Below are positions 1 through 9,366 of a stretch of DNA of 64,000 nucleotides, piece by piece. The stretch is taken from positions 310,001 through 374,000 of the forward strand of contig NC_015572.1 in NCBI RefSeq assembly GCF_000214665.1, written 5' to 3'. The notes beneath the pieces are model-generated. The model was not told the DNA's origin and searched no databases. It saw only the letters and a program-made list of their open reading frames with translations. The position numbers and the translations under genes are program-made. This stretch comes from Methylomonas methanica MC09 (lineage in GTDB: Bacteria; Pseudomonadota; Gammaproteobacteria; Methylococcales; Methylomonadaceae). How positions within the stretch are numbered: position 1 is the stretch's first letter; every line of letters starts with the position of its first letter.

Positions 1-41
1 GTGCGGCGCAAGCTAAACCCAAAAGAAGGGGGAGCAGATGA
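1..41 (+). CDS. pilO: PilO C-terminal tail (partial, 5' end outside window)
   Basis: The third frame is open from the window edge to a TGA at 39-41 that overlaps the ATG at 38, the ATGA overlap typical of tightly packed pil operons. The tail is short, basic and alanine/proline/lysine-containing. The call as PilO, the inner-membrane alignment-complex protein of type IV pili, rests only on its position directly upstream of pilP and pilQ. Too little sequence is visible to confirm it. Confidence 0.4.
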   Translation, partial: AAQAKPKRRGSR

Positions 42-595
42 TGGCGGTACAACTCAAATCATTCGCGCCTAAACAATCGTTAAGCCTGATCTGCTTAGCC
101 TTGTCGGGATTTATGGCAGCCTGCGGCGGTGACGATGTGAGCGATTTGACTAGATTTATACAGGATGTCAAAGCGCGGCCGAAAGGGGCCATCGAGCCTT
201 TACCCGAGAAAAAAATAGTCGAAAGCTTTGTATTCAAACCGGAAGGTTTGCGTGATCCTTTTAGGCTCAGCGAAAAAAGTATGGAAGATGGAAGCCTGGA
301 TGTTTCAGGTGTTAGCGGTATTCGTCCCGATACAGAACGTCGAAAAGAAGAGCTGGAAGCTTTTTCGCTGGATTCGCTGAGAATGATGGGGACCTTGAAA
401 GATCAGCGTGGGCTGTGGGGTTTAATCAGGGCAAAAGACGGGACGTTACATAGCGTTCAGGTAGGTAACCATATGGGACAAAATTACGGCAAGATTATCC
501 GTATTCTCGAAGATAAAATTGAATTAATGGAGATCGTGCCCGATAAACCGGGCACCTGGCGCGAACAACAAGCAACATTAGCATTGGCTGAGTAA
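38..595 (+). CDS. pilP: Type IV pilus assembly lipoprotein PilP
   Basis: The 185-residue protein has an N-terminal hydrophobic stretch ending in a lipobox with the lipidated cysteine at about residue 29. A low-complexity linker follows, then the C-terminal PilP beta-domain (about 60-170) with the typical region around residues 75-80 (GLRDPF) and the GLIRAKDGTLHSVQVGNHMG segment. PilP links the inner-membrane PilN/PilO complex to the PilQ secretin. ATG codons at 38 and 41 are both possible starts, and a purine-rich GGGGGAG ribosome-binding site lies just upstream. pilQ follows after 13 bases, so the two are surely co-transcribed. The length is normal for the family. Confidence 0.93.
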   Translation: MMAVQLKSFAPKQSLSLICLALSGFMAACGGDDVSDLTRFIQDVKARPKGAIEPLPEKKIVESFVFKPEGLRDPFRLSEKSMEDGSLDVSGVSGIRPDTERRKEELEAFSLDSLRMMGTLKDQRGLWGLIRAKDGTLHSVQVGNHMGQNYGKIIRILEDKIELMEIVPDKPGTWREQQATLALAE

Positions 596-608
596 AAAGG
601 TTACAAAC

Positions 609-2873
609 ATGAGTACTATGCAAAACATTATGACGGGGAAGTTACAGGGCCGGTTTGCTTACCAATGGCTGTTGATGTTGACGTTAACGCTGCAGATTTT
701 CGCGGCCTCGGCCGGTGAGACTACGATCAATAATTTGGAGTTTTCAACTCTGGCGGGCAATCAGCTGCAAATTCAACTGGAGTTGAGCGGCGGTGTAGTA
801 GAGCCCAAAATTTTTCAGACCGATAATCCTTCCAGGCTTGCTTTGGATTTTGAGGGTGTAAAAAGCAATCTGGCTAAAAAAAGTTTTCCAATTAATCAAG
901 GTGCCGCCAATACAGTCTATGTGGTGGAGGCGTCAGGTCGGACTCGGGTAGTCATCAACCTGACGGAAAAAGTACCGTATGAAACCAAAATTGACGGCAA
1001 TAAGTATTACATCGTATTGAAGTCCGCGGGGTCGGTGGCAGCCGTTAATAAAATCGTGCATACCAGCGCCGCAAAAGAAACCGTGCTCAGTCGTTTTCTG
1101 CCGGAACAATCGATCAAAAGCATAGATTTTAGACGCGGTCCAAATGGCGAAGGCCGTTTATTACTGGGCTTGTCCACGCCGAATACCGTAGTGGATGCTA
1201 AACAAAGCGCGGGTAAGGTGGTTTTGAATTTTTTGAATACCCGAATCCCCGAAGCTTTGATCAAAAGTTTTGATGTGGCGGACTTCGCCACGCCGGTACA
1301 AAAAATTGAAGCCGTGCCTCGAGGGGAAGGCGTCACCATTACCATAACCCCGAATAATCCTAACTATGATTATTCGTCATATCAGGCTGACAATTTACTC
1401 ACGGTAGAATTCAGGCCGATGACGCCCGCTGAAAAAGAGGCACAGCTTAAAGAAAAAACCCCGTATGTCGGTAGCAAATTATCGCTGAATTTCCAGGAAA
1501 TCGATGTTAAAGCAGTATTGATGATCCTTGCCGATCATATAAAAACTCAGGAAGGCAAGGAAATCAATATTATTACGACCGATTCCGTCACGGGTTCAAT
1601 TGCCTTGCACGTTAACGACGTACCTTGGGATCAGGTCTTGGATGTGGTTATGAAACTGCGTGGGCTTTCCAAACGGGAAAACGGCAACGTCATCTTAGTT
1701 GGACCAACGGAAGAAATTAAAATATTGGAAGAGAAAGAGTTGGAAGCCAGAAAAGTGCAGGAAGAGCTGGAGCCCTTAAAAACGGAGAATATCCAAATCA
1801 ACTATGCCAAGGCTGAAAATATATGCTCCATTTTGATGGGGCGCAGTGTCTCCGCGGCGGTGGCGGGAACGTCAGGGCAGAGTGGTGGACGAGGAGGCAG
1901 CGCCGGTGGGGCGAGAGGAGGGGCAGGCGGTGCGTGCGGCGCTTCTTCCTCTACAGGGCAGCAGTCAGGCGGCCAAGCTGCCGGTGCTTCTGGCGGAGCC
2001 GCGACGAGTCAAAATATGAGGCTGCTATCGCCCAGAGGCTCGGTCATAGCGGACGGCAGAACGAATGTGCTGATTATCAAGGATACAGCCACACAGCTGG
2101 AAGAAATTCATAAAATGATTGCCAAATTGGATATTCCTATAAGGCAGGTGATGATCGAGGCGCGCGTGGTTATCGCCAGCACCACATTCGCCCGCAATTT
2201 GGGAATGCGCTTTGGTGTTAATAGAAACAATAATATCACCACTGCAGACAACGCCACCTCGATGTTGAGTAATCTGGGTTATACGTTGGCGGCAGCCAGC
2301 CCGCCCGGCGCTTTGGCGTTTACCTTGGCCAGCGGCGCCAATTATTTATTGAGCCTGGAGATTGATGCCTTGCAAACCGAAGGCAAGGGGCAACAATTGT
2401 CTAATCCTCGCGTGTTGACATCCAATCTTCAAACCGCCCACATTGAACAGGGCACGCAAATTCCTTTTCAGTCCTCGTCGGCGAATACCGGTCCGGTGAC
2501 CGAATTTATCAACGCGACGTTGGTAATGGATGTTACGCCGCAAATTACGCCGACCGGTAGCATTATCATGGACATTGAAGTGCAAAAAGATGCGCCCGGT
2601 GCGGCCGTGCCGACGGGTACCGGTACCGCGTTGCAAATTGAAAAGAAAAACGTCAAAACCAGTGTACAGGTCGAAGATGGCGAGACTGTGGTGCTGGGTG
2701 GGGTTTACGAGGCTAATCTATTGACAAGTAAACAGAAAGTGCCTTGGTTTGGCGATTTGCCATTATTCGGTTGGCTATTTACTCCGTCAGACAATGTCAT
2801 TAATGATGACAAAACCGAGCTGTTGATTTTTGTAACGCCTAAAGTCGTAAAATCGAATGTGGGGGCGCACTAA
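609..2873 (+). CDS. pilQ: Type IV pilus secretin PilQ
   Basis: This 754-residue outer-membrane secretin has a signal peptide (about 1-36, ending ASAG), AMIN domains in the first 270 residues that would bind peptidoglycan, a secretin/TonB short N-terminal domain (about 295-365), a NolW-type domain and the C-terminal secretin beta-domain (about 505-750). The secretin signature near the end includes VEDGETVVLGGVYE and a VPWFGDLPLFGWLF stretch. A glycine/serine/alanine-rich insert of about 50 residues interrupts the NolW domain around residues 415-465. PilQ is the pore through which the pilus fibre and, in competent cells, DNA pass. It is the last pil gene here; the next gene is convergent. Confidence 0.96.
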   Translation: MSTMQNIMTGKLQGRFAYQWLLMLTLTLQIFAASAGETTINNLEFSTLAGNQLQIQLELSGGVVEPKIFQTDNPSRLALDFEGVKSNLAKKSFPINQGAANTVYVVEASGRTRVVINLTEKVPYETKIDGNKYYIVLKSAGSVAAVNKIVHTSAAKETVLSRFLPEQSIKSIDFRRGPNGEGRLLLGLSTPNTVVDAKQSAGKVVLNFLNTRIPEALIKSFDVADFATPVQKIEAVPRGEGVTITITPNNPNYDYSSYQADNLLTVEFRPMTPAEKEAQLKEKTPYVGSKLSLNFQEIDVKAVLMILADHIKTQEGKEINIITTDSVTGSIALHVNDVPWDQVLDVVMKLRGLSKRENGNVILVGPTEEIKILEEKELEARKVQEELEPLKTENIQINYAKAENICSILMGRSVSAAVAGTSGQSGGRGGSAGGARGGAGGACGASSSTGQQSGGQAAGASGGAATSQNMRLLSPRGSVIADGRTNVLIIKDTATQLEEIHKMIAKLDIPIRQVMIEARVVIASTTFARNLGMRFGVNRNNNITTADNATSMLSNLGYTLAAASPPGALAFTLASGANYLLSLEIDALQTEGKGQQLSNPRVLTSNLQTAHIEQGTQIPFQSSSANTGPVTEFINATLVMDVTPQITPTGSIIMDIEVQKDAPGAAVPTGTGTALQIEKKNVKTSVQVEDGETVVLGGVYEANLLTSKQKVPWFGDLPLFGWLFTPSDNVINDDKTELLIFVTPKVVKSNVGAH

Positions 2874-2962
2874 GTCATTGCCGGGCTATGTGCTTCACCA
2901 ATGATTGGCGCGTCCTGTGGAGATTGTCGTTACTTTGGTTGGTCACGGACTGCCGCTTTATA

Positions 2963-4471
2963 TTAGCGACTTCGATCGAGTTTTCGATAACTTATCGCTT
3001 CGCTTAAATGGCTGATTTCCATGGTTTCGGAGCCTGCCAGATCGGCAATGCTCCGAGCCAGTTTCAAGATTCGATGATAGGCGCGATGGGACAGGCCAAA
3101 TTTTTCCAGGGCTTGTTCCAGCAGCCTATGCCCTGCTTCAGTCAGTTCGCAATATAGTTTGACTTCCTTGGCGTTCAGTTCGGAATTGGTTTTGCCTTGG
3201 CGCTGATAGGCTATTTGTCTGGCCGCTATTACACGGGAGCGTATCGTTCGACTACTTTCTTCGCCTTCCTTGGCGCCTCTTCTCAAAACATCCAAAGCCA
3301 CGCGCGGTACTTCCAAATGCATGTCGATTCGATCTAGCAGCGGCCCGGAAACCCGGGCGCGATAGCGGGCCACTTGTTCAGAGCTACAATGACAGCGGCC
3401 GGACGCGTCTCCGAGATAACCGCACGGGCAAGGGTTCATGGCGGCAATCAGTTGGAAGCGGGCAGGAAAGTCGGCTTGCCGGTTGGCGCGGGAGATAGTG
3501 ATATGCCCCGTTTCCAAAGGTTCCCGCAACACCTCTAAAACTTTACGGTCGAACTCAGGTAGCTCATCTAAAAACAAAGCACCATTGTGCGATAAGGATA
3601 TTTCACCCGGTTTCGGGTTGCTGCCTCCGCCGACCAATGCTGCAGCCGACGCCGTGTGGTGAGGCGCGCGAAAAGGCGGTTTTCGCCATCGGCTAACATC
3701 AAGTCCCTGGTCGCTGATGGAGGCGATAGCCGCAGTTTCTTGGGCTTGTTCTTCGCTAAGTTCCGGCAATATCGTAGGCAGGCGGGCCGCCAACATGGAT
3801 TTTCCAGTGCCCGGTGGCCCAAGGAGCAGTATATTGTGGGATCCGGCGGCAGCGATTTCAAAGGCCCGTTTGACGTGAAATTGGCCGTGTACGTCGGCAA
3901 AATCGATATCGAATAACGATTCCGATTTTGCGATAACCGGCTTTGCCGTGGGAATTGGCTTTTGGCCAGTCAAATGTGCGCAAACCTCCAGCAAATGATG
4001 AGCGGGCAAGAGCTGTGCGTCATTAATCAAGCCCGCTTCGCTGGCGCAGCCAACTGGCAGGATCAGTTGCCTATTGGCGTTGCGAGCGTGTATGGCTACC
4101 GGTAACGCACCGGCAATGGGCCGCAACTCACCTCCTAGGGAAAGTTCGCCGACGCATTCGTATTGAGCCAGATTATCTTTGGGTATTTGCCCGGAGGCGG
4201 CCAAAATGCCCAGGGCTATTGCAAGATCAAAGCGCCCGCCTTCCTTAGGTAAATCGGCGGGAGCGAGATTGATGGTAATGCGCTGAAATGGGAACTCGAA
4301 CCGGGAATTGAGAATCGCTCCGCGTACCCGATCCTTGCTTTCCTTGACGGCAGTTTCGGGCAGGCCGACGATATTAAGCGCCGGCAAGCCGTTACTAACG
4401 TGAACTTCAACCGTCACCAGCGGAGCATCGATGCCGGAACGTCCCCGGCTAAAAACCACAGCCAGCGACAT
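2963..4471 (-). CDS. comM: ComM/YifB-family AAA+ ATPase (Mg-chelatase-like)
   Basis: The 502-residue protein has an N-terminal Lon-protease-like domain (1-170) followed by a Mg-chelatase-type AAA+ core with Walker A GPPGTGKS, Walker B LFLDELPEF and a C-terminal Mg-chelatase domain with arginine-finger regions. The four-cysteine CPCGYLG...CHC insert typical of YifB/ComM is present at about residues 348-362. In characterised bacteria ComM is a hexameric helicase that promotes branch migration during natural transformation. It lies next to type IV pilus genes, which fits a DNA-uptake role, though the genes are convergent and not one operon. UbiK is directly upstream, separated by 7 bases. Confidence 0.93.
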   Translation of the reverse strand: MSLAVVFSRGRSGIDAPLVTVEVHVSNGLPALNIVGLPETAVKESKDRVRGAILNSRFEFPFQRITINLAPADLPKEGGRFDLAIALGILAASGQIPKDNLAQYECVGELSLGGELRPIAGALPVAIHARNANRQLILPVGCASEAGLINDAQLLPAHHLLEVCAHLTGQKPIPTAKPVIAKSESLFDIDFADVHGQFHVKRAFEIAAAGSHNILLLGPPGTGKSMLAARLPTILPELSEEQAQETAAIASISDQGLDVSRWRKPPFRAPHHTASAAALVGGGSNPKPGEISLSHNGALFLDELPEFDRKVLEVLREPLETGHITISRANRQADFPARFQLIAAMNPCPCGYLGDASGRCHCSSEQVARYRARVSGPLLDRIDMHLEVPRVALDVLRRGAKEGEESSRTIRSRVIAARQIAYQRQGKTNSELNAKEVKLYCELTEAGHRLLEQALEKFGLSHRAYHRILKLARSIADLAGSETMEISHLSEAISYRKLDRSR

Positions 4472-4478
4472 CGGACGG

Positions 4479-4730
4479 TTACTCCTGGACTAGTTGTTTT
4501 TCGAGTTCGGCGACCTTTTTTTCCAAGTCTTCCAGCCGGGAGCGGGTTTTGGTGAGTACGGCTTTTTGCACTTCAAATTCTTCGCGGCTAACCAAGTCCA
4601 GCTTGGATAAGGCGCTCTGCAGCAAGGCGTGGACGTTTTTCTCCATATCGTCCTTAAAATTGTTTAGCCCCGGCGGAATGGCGTTGGCAATTCGGTCGGC
4701 GATGTTATCAATGGATTTTGGGTCGAACAT
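4479..4730 (-). CDS. ubiK: UbiK-type accessory factor for ubiquinone biosynthesis
   Basis: This 83-residue BMFP-domain protein opens with MFDPKSIDNIADRIANAIP and ends in a long C-terminal coiled coil (about 45-83) rich in Lys, Glu and Leu. UbiK helps assemble the cytosolic aerobic ubiquinone-synthesis complex with UbiJ and can bind membranes. Length and architecture match the family. It lies between the MarR-type regulator gene (6 bases upstream) and comM (7 bases downstream), so all three are probably transcribed together. Confidence 0.9.
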   Translation of the reverse strand: MFDPKSIDNIADRIANAIPPGLNNFKDDMEKNVHALLQSALSKLDLVSREEFEVQKAVLTKTRSRLEDLEKKVAELEKQLVQE

Positions 4731-4735
4731 AGTGG

Positions 4736-5320
4736 TTACTCTTGATTTATGAAGGAGTGGTTTTTTGGAATATGGTCACGGCATATTTTATCAGTATCGT
4801 CGCGTTCCAGGTCTTCGTCGGTTAAGCCGCATTGATAATGATGCTCGACCACTCTAAAATGTTCACAGGTGCGACACATGCCGAAACTTTTACTCTGATT
4901 GATTTTTTGTAATAAACCCAGTGTGGTTTGCAAAGCATTTTCGATGCTATCGAACTCCTGATGACTGACCTTGTGTTCCGCTTGTTTAAACATATCCAAG
5001 GGTTTTAACTCGTCTATTAAAGTTATGCCCGCATCGGTAAGGCTTAAATGCACGACTCGGCCATCAAGGACGTCGATGGTTTTCTGCAGGTAACGCTTAC
5101 GCTCAAGAATTTGGATGCTTTGAGAAACCGTGCCTTTAGTCAAACCCAGATATTCGGCAACAGATGCGTGGGTGTTGCTGTATTTGTTGCATCTAGCCAG
5201 ATATTCCAAAACTTGGCCGTGAACCGGTTGCAACCCAATAGCAGCGTATTTTTTACGCTCTTCCGAGCGTAATAGCGAACTGATGCGTTCGATCAGCTTA
5301 AAGGTTTCTAATTCATGCAT
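4736..5320 (-). CDS. MarR-family regulator with C-terminal four-cysteine tail
   Basis: The first 140 residues form a MarR-type winged helix, with the recognition-helix region YLGLTKGTVSQSIQILERK and the wing DVLDGRVVHLSLTDAG. A tail of about 55 residues then carries four cysteines in the order CRTCEHF, YQCGLTDEDL, ICRDH, together with several histidines. This could bind zinc or an iron-sulfur cluster. I chose the ATG at 5320 because the family similarity begins there; an in-frame ATG at 5365 would add 15 residues. The target genes are unknown. It may control itself, ubiK and comM, or the divergent moxR operon across 117 bases. Confidence 0.8.
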   Translation of the reverse strand: MHELETFKLIERISSLLRSEERKKYAAIGLQPVHGQVLEYLARCNKYSNTHASVAEYLGLTKGTVSQSIQILERKRYLQKTIDVLDGRVVHLSLTDAGITLIDELKPLDMFKQAEHKVSHQEFDSIENALQTTLGLLQKINQSKSFGMCRTCEHFRVVEHHYQCGLTDEDLERDDTDKICRDHIPKNHSFINQE

Positions 5321-5437
5321 TAAAGCGATTTTAGCATAAGCGTCGAACATTACCCGGAAATGCAACTGTTTAAGGTGTTTGCACTATCCGGCTCTCTGAG
5401 GTAACAATGAAGGACTTTATTTACTAGCAGCCTGATT

Positions 5438-6343
5438 ATGTACCAAGCACTTCATCAACTCCTCACCTGTGCCGATACCGTCATCTTAGGTAAACAGCAG
5501 CAAATTCGTTTGTCCGTCTGCTGTTTGTTGGCCAAAGGCCATTTACTGATAGAAGACATTCCCGGCGTAGGCAAAACCACGCTTTCGCATGCTTTAGCGC
5601 ATTTATTCGGTTTGGCTTACCAGCGGATACAATTTACCAGCGATATTTTGCCTGCCGACATTATCGGTTCGTCGGTGTTCGATAGCCAACAAAACAGTTT
5701 TAGTTTCCATTCCGGGCCATTGTTCAATCAAATGATATTGGCGGATGAAATTAATCGGGCAACCCCAAAGGCCCAGAGTGCGCTACTGGAGGCTATGGAA
5801 GAACGACAGGTTACGGTTGAGGGCCGGACTTATCGCCTACCCGAGCCGTTTTTTGTAATAGCCACCCAAAACCCGTCCTATCAGATCGGCACCTTCCCTT
5901 TGCCCGAATCGCAATTGGACCGGTTTTTGATGCGGATTGAATTGGGCTACCCCAGCCGGCAGGCCGAGCGGGAGTTACTGATGGGACAGCCGCGGCATAG
6001 TTTGATTAAAAGTCTGCCGGTTTATTTGCCCGCCGAACAGTTGGCGGCGTTGCAGCATGAGGTTGGTGAAGTACATGCGGCACCGGCATTGTTGGATTAT
6101 TTGCTCTCTATCATCGAATTTACCCGGCATAGTGAACATTATCCTTGCGGATTGTCGCCACGGGCGGGGTTGTCGTTATTGGCTGCCGCCAAAGCCTGGG
6201 CGTTCATGGATCAACGCCAAGCTGTGTTGCCTGAAGATGTGCAAGCGGTGTTGCCGGCGGTTGCGGCGCATCGATTGCTTGCCGGTAACCACGATTCGGC
6301 TGCCACTGTGGCGCCTATTCTGCGGGAGGTAGCCGTCTTTTGA
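5438..6343 (+). CDS. MoxR-family AAA+ ATPase
   Basis: This 301-residue AAA+ protein has Walker A GVGKTTLS near residue 45, Walker B ILADEINRATPKAQSALLEAM, sensor 1 FVIATQNPS and the conserved EGRTYRLPEPF segment. MoxR ATPases act as chaperones that mature or insert metal or partner proteins. Here it is the first gene of a common three-gene set, moxR, DUF58 and transglutaminase (TgpA-like), with the next start overlapping its stop codon. In other bacteria this set affects the cell envelope. No strong Shine-Dalgarno sequence precedes the ATG. Confidence 0.93.
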   Translation: MYQALHQLLTCADTVILGKQQQIRLSVCCLLAKGHLLIEDIPGVGKTTLSHALAHLFGLAYQRIQFTSDILPADIIGSSVFDSQQNSFSFHSGPLFNQMILADEINRATPKAQSALLEAMEERQVTVEGRTYRLPEPFFVIATQNPSYQIGTFPLPESQLDRFLMRIELGYPSRQAERELLMGQPRHSLIKSLPVYLPAEQLAALQHEVGEVHAAPALLDYLLSIIEFTRHSEHYPCGLSPRAGLSLLAAAKAWAFMDQRQAVLPEDVQAVLPAVAAHRLLAGNHDSAATVAPILREVAVF

Positions 6344-7302
6344 GCGTCCAACGCTTACCCTTGAAGCAACGGTTTAAACTGAGTCGGTTTATTCGGGGAG
6401 AAGCGCCTGCTGCCGGGCCGATTAGCTTAAACCAACGCCGGATATTTATCTTGCCTACGCGAATGGGTTTGGTTTTTGTCGCTTTGATTGCGCTGGTATT
6501 GTTGATTGCCTTTGTCTATAACAATAATCTGGCGTATATGTTGGGCTTTTTGCTGGCCAGTGTTTTTTTTGTGACTATTTTGCACAGTTTCAAGGCCTTG
6601 TCCGGATTGGTGATACGGGCTTGGCATAATCCGCCGGTATTTGCCGGCGAGAAAGCTGCGTTTAATTTTATGCTGCAAAATCCCGGTAATCAACAACGCG
6701 TGGCGGTGGATATTCGGCTACAGCAGGTTCGGACCATTAGCCTGAAGCCTTTCGAGACACAGGTCGTGTCATTGCCAGTGGAATCAAAAATGCGGGGTTG
6801 GCTGGCTTGTGAAACCTTAACATTATCCAGTTGTTATCCGTTGGGTTTGTTTCGGGCTTGGTCGCCGTTACGCTTCGATAGTCGAGTGCTGGTTTACCCT
6901 TGTCCCGCCAAGACGGATTTGGCATTTCCCGAAACAGCTGGCGGAGAGGGTCGGCAGGGGCAGTCCAAACGGGGCGGCGATGAATTCCAAGGCATTAAAA
7001 CTTATCAAAGCGGCGACCCGATCCGCCAAATTCATTGGAAAGCATTTGCCAAAGGCCGTGGCCTGCACAGCAAGCAATATGCCGGCACAATCAGCGAAGA
7101 GTTTTGGCTGGATTACGAGGTGACGCCAGGTGCCGATATCGAGGGGCGCCTTAGTCAATTGTGCCGTTGGGTGATTGACGCCGAACGGGCCGGTTTTCGT
7201 TATGGGCTGGCTTTGCCGGGTATAAAGTTGGAACCAGACAGCGGTAATGCTCATAGTCAGGCCTGTTTGCGCGAATTAGCTTTGTTTGGCTTGCCGAATT
7301 AA
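6340..7302 (+). CDS. DUF58 domain-containing membrane protein
   Basis: The 320-residue protein has two adjacent membrane segments at about residues 42-85, a beta-rich middle part and the DUF58 signature at about 208-235 (KRGGDEFQGIKTYQSGDP followed by RQIHWKAFAKG). The start is a TTG that overlaps the moxR stop codon, indicating translational coupling. DUF58 proteins pair with MoxR ATPases and may carry a von Willebrand A-like fold at the C-terminus. Their molecular role is not settled. The transglutaminase gene follows after about 90 bases. Confidence 0.9.
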   Translation: MSVQRLPLKQRFKLSRFIRGEAPAAGPISLNQRRIFILPTRMGLVFVALIALVLLIAFVYNNNLAYMLGFLLASVFFVTILHSFKALSGLVIRAWHNPPVFAGEKAAFNFMLQNPGNQQRVAVDIRLQQVRTISLKPFETQVVSLPVESKMRGWLACETLTLSSCYPLGLFRAWSPLRFDSRVLVYPCPAKTDLAFPETAGGEGRQGQSKRGGDEFQGIKTYQSGDPIRQIHWKAFAKGRGLHSKQYAGTISEEFWLDYEVTPGADIEGRLSQLCRWVIDAERAGFRYGLALPGIKLEPDSGNAHSQACLRELALFGLPN

Positions 7303-7389
7303 TACGCTTTCATTTGAACCAGCGATGCGCGTTGCGGTAGCCGGTCTAGTAAAGTCTGACTTCGATAACCGTGGAATGGAGCGTGACGA

Positions 7390-9366
7390 GTGATGAGAGA
7401 AAGTGCAATTAACCTTAACCCGCGTAGCCTTAATTTTTTGCTGGGTTCGATAGCGTTGATCACCCTGCCGCATGCCTGGCATATTCCCGCCCCGTTATTT
7501 GGTTTTTTCGCGACCTTGCTGATCTGGCGGCTAATAGGGGTTCGGCGCCCGCAATGGCTGCCCAATCGCTGGTTGTTGTTTTTGCTGACGATTTTAGGCA
7601 TAGCGCTGTTGGTAGCGCAGCATCGAGGGTTGTTCGGACGCGATGCCGGCACAGCGCTATTTGTGGTGGCGCTTGGCTTAAAGCTGATGGAAATTCACGG
7701 CAAACGCGATGTTTTTTTAATCGTGTACTTGGCTTTTATTGTGGCCGCCTCACAATTTCTCTACGAACAAAGCATTCTGATGGCGGGTTATATACTGCTG
7801 GTCTGTGCGGTGTTATTGGCGACTTTGATCACTCAGATTGCTACGCACGTACAAACCCAAGCAGCGCTTAAAACGTCAGTCACCATCATTTTGCAGGCGC
7901 TGCCGTTGGCTGTGGTGATTTTTGTATTATTTCCGCGCTTGGAAGCGCCGCGCTGGATGTGGTTGACAGACGACAATAAAGCACTATCCGGCCTGAGCGA
8001 TACGCTGGAGCCGGGGTCTATCAGCGACTTGAGTCTGTCCGACGAGCTGGTGTTCAGGGTGCGATTCGAAGGCGAAGTGCCGCCGCCCGCTTTGCGTTAT
8101 TGGCGCGGTCCGGCCTATTCGAATACGGACGGCGTGCATTGGACTATTGCTGCAAATCATAATCAGCCAAACCAAACGATTGATTTTATGGGTGACGCGG
8201 TAGCTTACACGTTGTTAATGGAACCGCAAAAACAGAATTGGGTGTTCGGGTTGGATATGCCGGAAAGTTTCGACGCCAGTTTGCGTCGAAACAGCACTTT
8301 CCAGTTGTTAACCAATAAAAGGCCGGCCGATCGTGCCGAATATAAACTCGTCTCCCGGCCTCTCTATAATACAGGTCCAATCTCCTCGGCGGATTATCAG
8401 CAAAATTTGCAACTGCCGAAAACGGCCACTGCCAAACAGCAGGCATTGGTCAACCAATTACAGGGTTTCGAGGGTCGACCCGAACAATTCATTCAAAACT
8501 TGTTGAATCACTTCAGGGAAGAAAAGTTTTATTACACTCTTACTCCGCCGCTGATGCCGGATGATCCCATCGATACGTTTCTATTCCAAACCCGTAGCGG
8601 ATTTTGCAGTCATTACGCCACCGCGTTTGTGTATTTGTTGCGTATAGCCAAGATTCCGGCCCGGGTGGTAGGCGGTTACCAGGGCGGCGAATTTAACAAA
8701 GTCGGCGGTTTTTTGGAGGTGAGGCAGGCCGATGCGCATGCCTGGGCCGAAGCGTGGCTGGAAAATAAAGGCTGGGTCAGATTCGACCCCACGGCCGTCA
8801 TCGCGCCGGAACGCATTGAACGCGGGGTGAATGTGGATTTGCAAGTCGCTAGCGGGGCGGTGAACTTCGGTCCGCTGGTTAACGAGTCGGCGGCGTTAAA
8901 CTGGCTAAAACGCAGTCGCCAACTATGGCAGAGTATCGACTACAACTGGCAGCGATGGGTCATCAATTATAACGGCGCCAACCAAATGCAGTTTTTACAG
9001 TCACTGGGCATAGACGATATCGCCGAACTAGCCAAATGGCTGGTCGGTAGTCTAATACTAACCACCCTGCCCTTGGCGTGGTGGTTGTTGAAACAACCTA
9101 AAAAACCGGCCGACAAAACCTTAGTAATCTATCGGCGCTTTTGTAACAAGCTGGCAAAAGCGGGTGCTGTTATCGGGCGGGGGGAAGGTGCGAAAGACTT
9201 CGCCGAACGCGCCAAAAAGCTGCGGCCGGAGCTGGCCGCCCAGATCGAGCAAATCACCGCCCTGTTTATTCGGCTGCGTTATCAATCCGAGGCAACGGCC
9301 GCTGATTTGCGGCGCTTAAAACGCCTTGTCGATACGTTCAGCGTCAGGAAAGCCATGCACGGTTAA
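7390..9366 (+). CDS. TgpA-like membrane transglutaminase (DUF3488/transglutaminase core)
   Basis: The 658-residue protein begins with several membrane segments (about residues 15-190), then a periplasmic transglutaminase-like core and a final membrane segment (about 550-568) with a cytoplasmic DUF4129-like tail. The catalytic triad is visible: Cys in RSGFCSHYA, His in ADAHAWAEAW and Asp in WVRFDPTA. TgpA is a periplasmic transglutaminase essential in Pseudomonas aeruginosa. Start codons GTG at 7390 and ATG at 7393 are adjacent. The stop overlaps the stop of the convergent small gene by four bases (TTAA shared). It is the third gene of the moxR-DUF58 operon. Confidence 0.93.
   Translation: MMRESAINLNPRSLNFLLGSIALITLPHAWHIPAPLFGFFATLLIWRLIGVRRPQWLPNRWLLFLLTILGIALLVAQHRGLFGRDAGTALFVVALGLKLMEIHGKRDVFLIVYLAFIVAASQFLYEQSILMAGYILLVCAVLLATLITQIATHVQTQAALKTSVTIILQALPLAVVIFVLFPRLEAPRWMWLTDDNKALSGLSDTLEPGSISDLSLSDELVFRVRFEGEVPPPALRYWRGPAYSNTDGVHWTIAANHNQPNQTIDFMGDAVAYTLLMEPQKQNWVFGLDMPESFDASLRRNSTFQLLTNKRPADRAEYKLVSRPLYNTGPISSADYQQNLQLPKTATAKQQALVNQLQGFEGRPEQFIQNLLNHFREEKFYYTLTPPLMPDDPIDTFLFQTRSGFCSHYATAFVYLLRIAKIPARVVGGYQGGEFNKVGGFLEVRQADAHAWAEAWLENKGWVRFDPTAVIAPERIERGVNVDLQVASGAVNFGPLVNESAALNWLKRSRQLWQSIDYNWQRWVINYNGANQMQFLQSLGIDDIAELAKWLVGSLILTTLPLAWWLLKQPKKPADKTLVIYRRFCNKLAKAGAVIGRGEGAKDFAERAKKLRPELAAQIEQITALFIRLRYQSEATAADLRRLKRLVDTFSVRKAMHG

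Noticed and set aside
1007-1345. Reverse frame within pilQ
   Set aside because: It is a shadow of the AMIN region of pilQ and has no supporting features.
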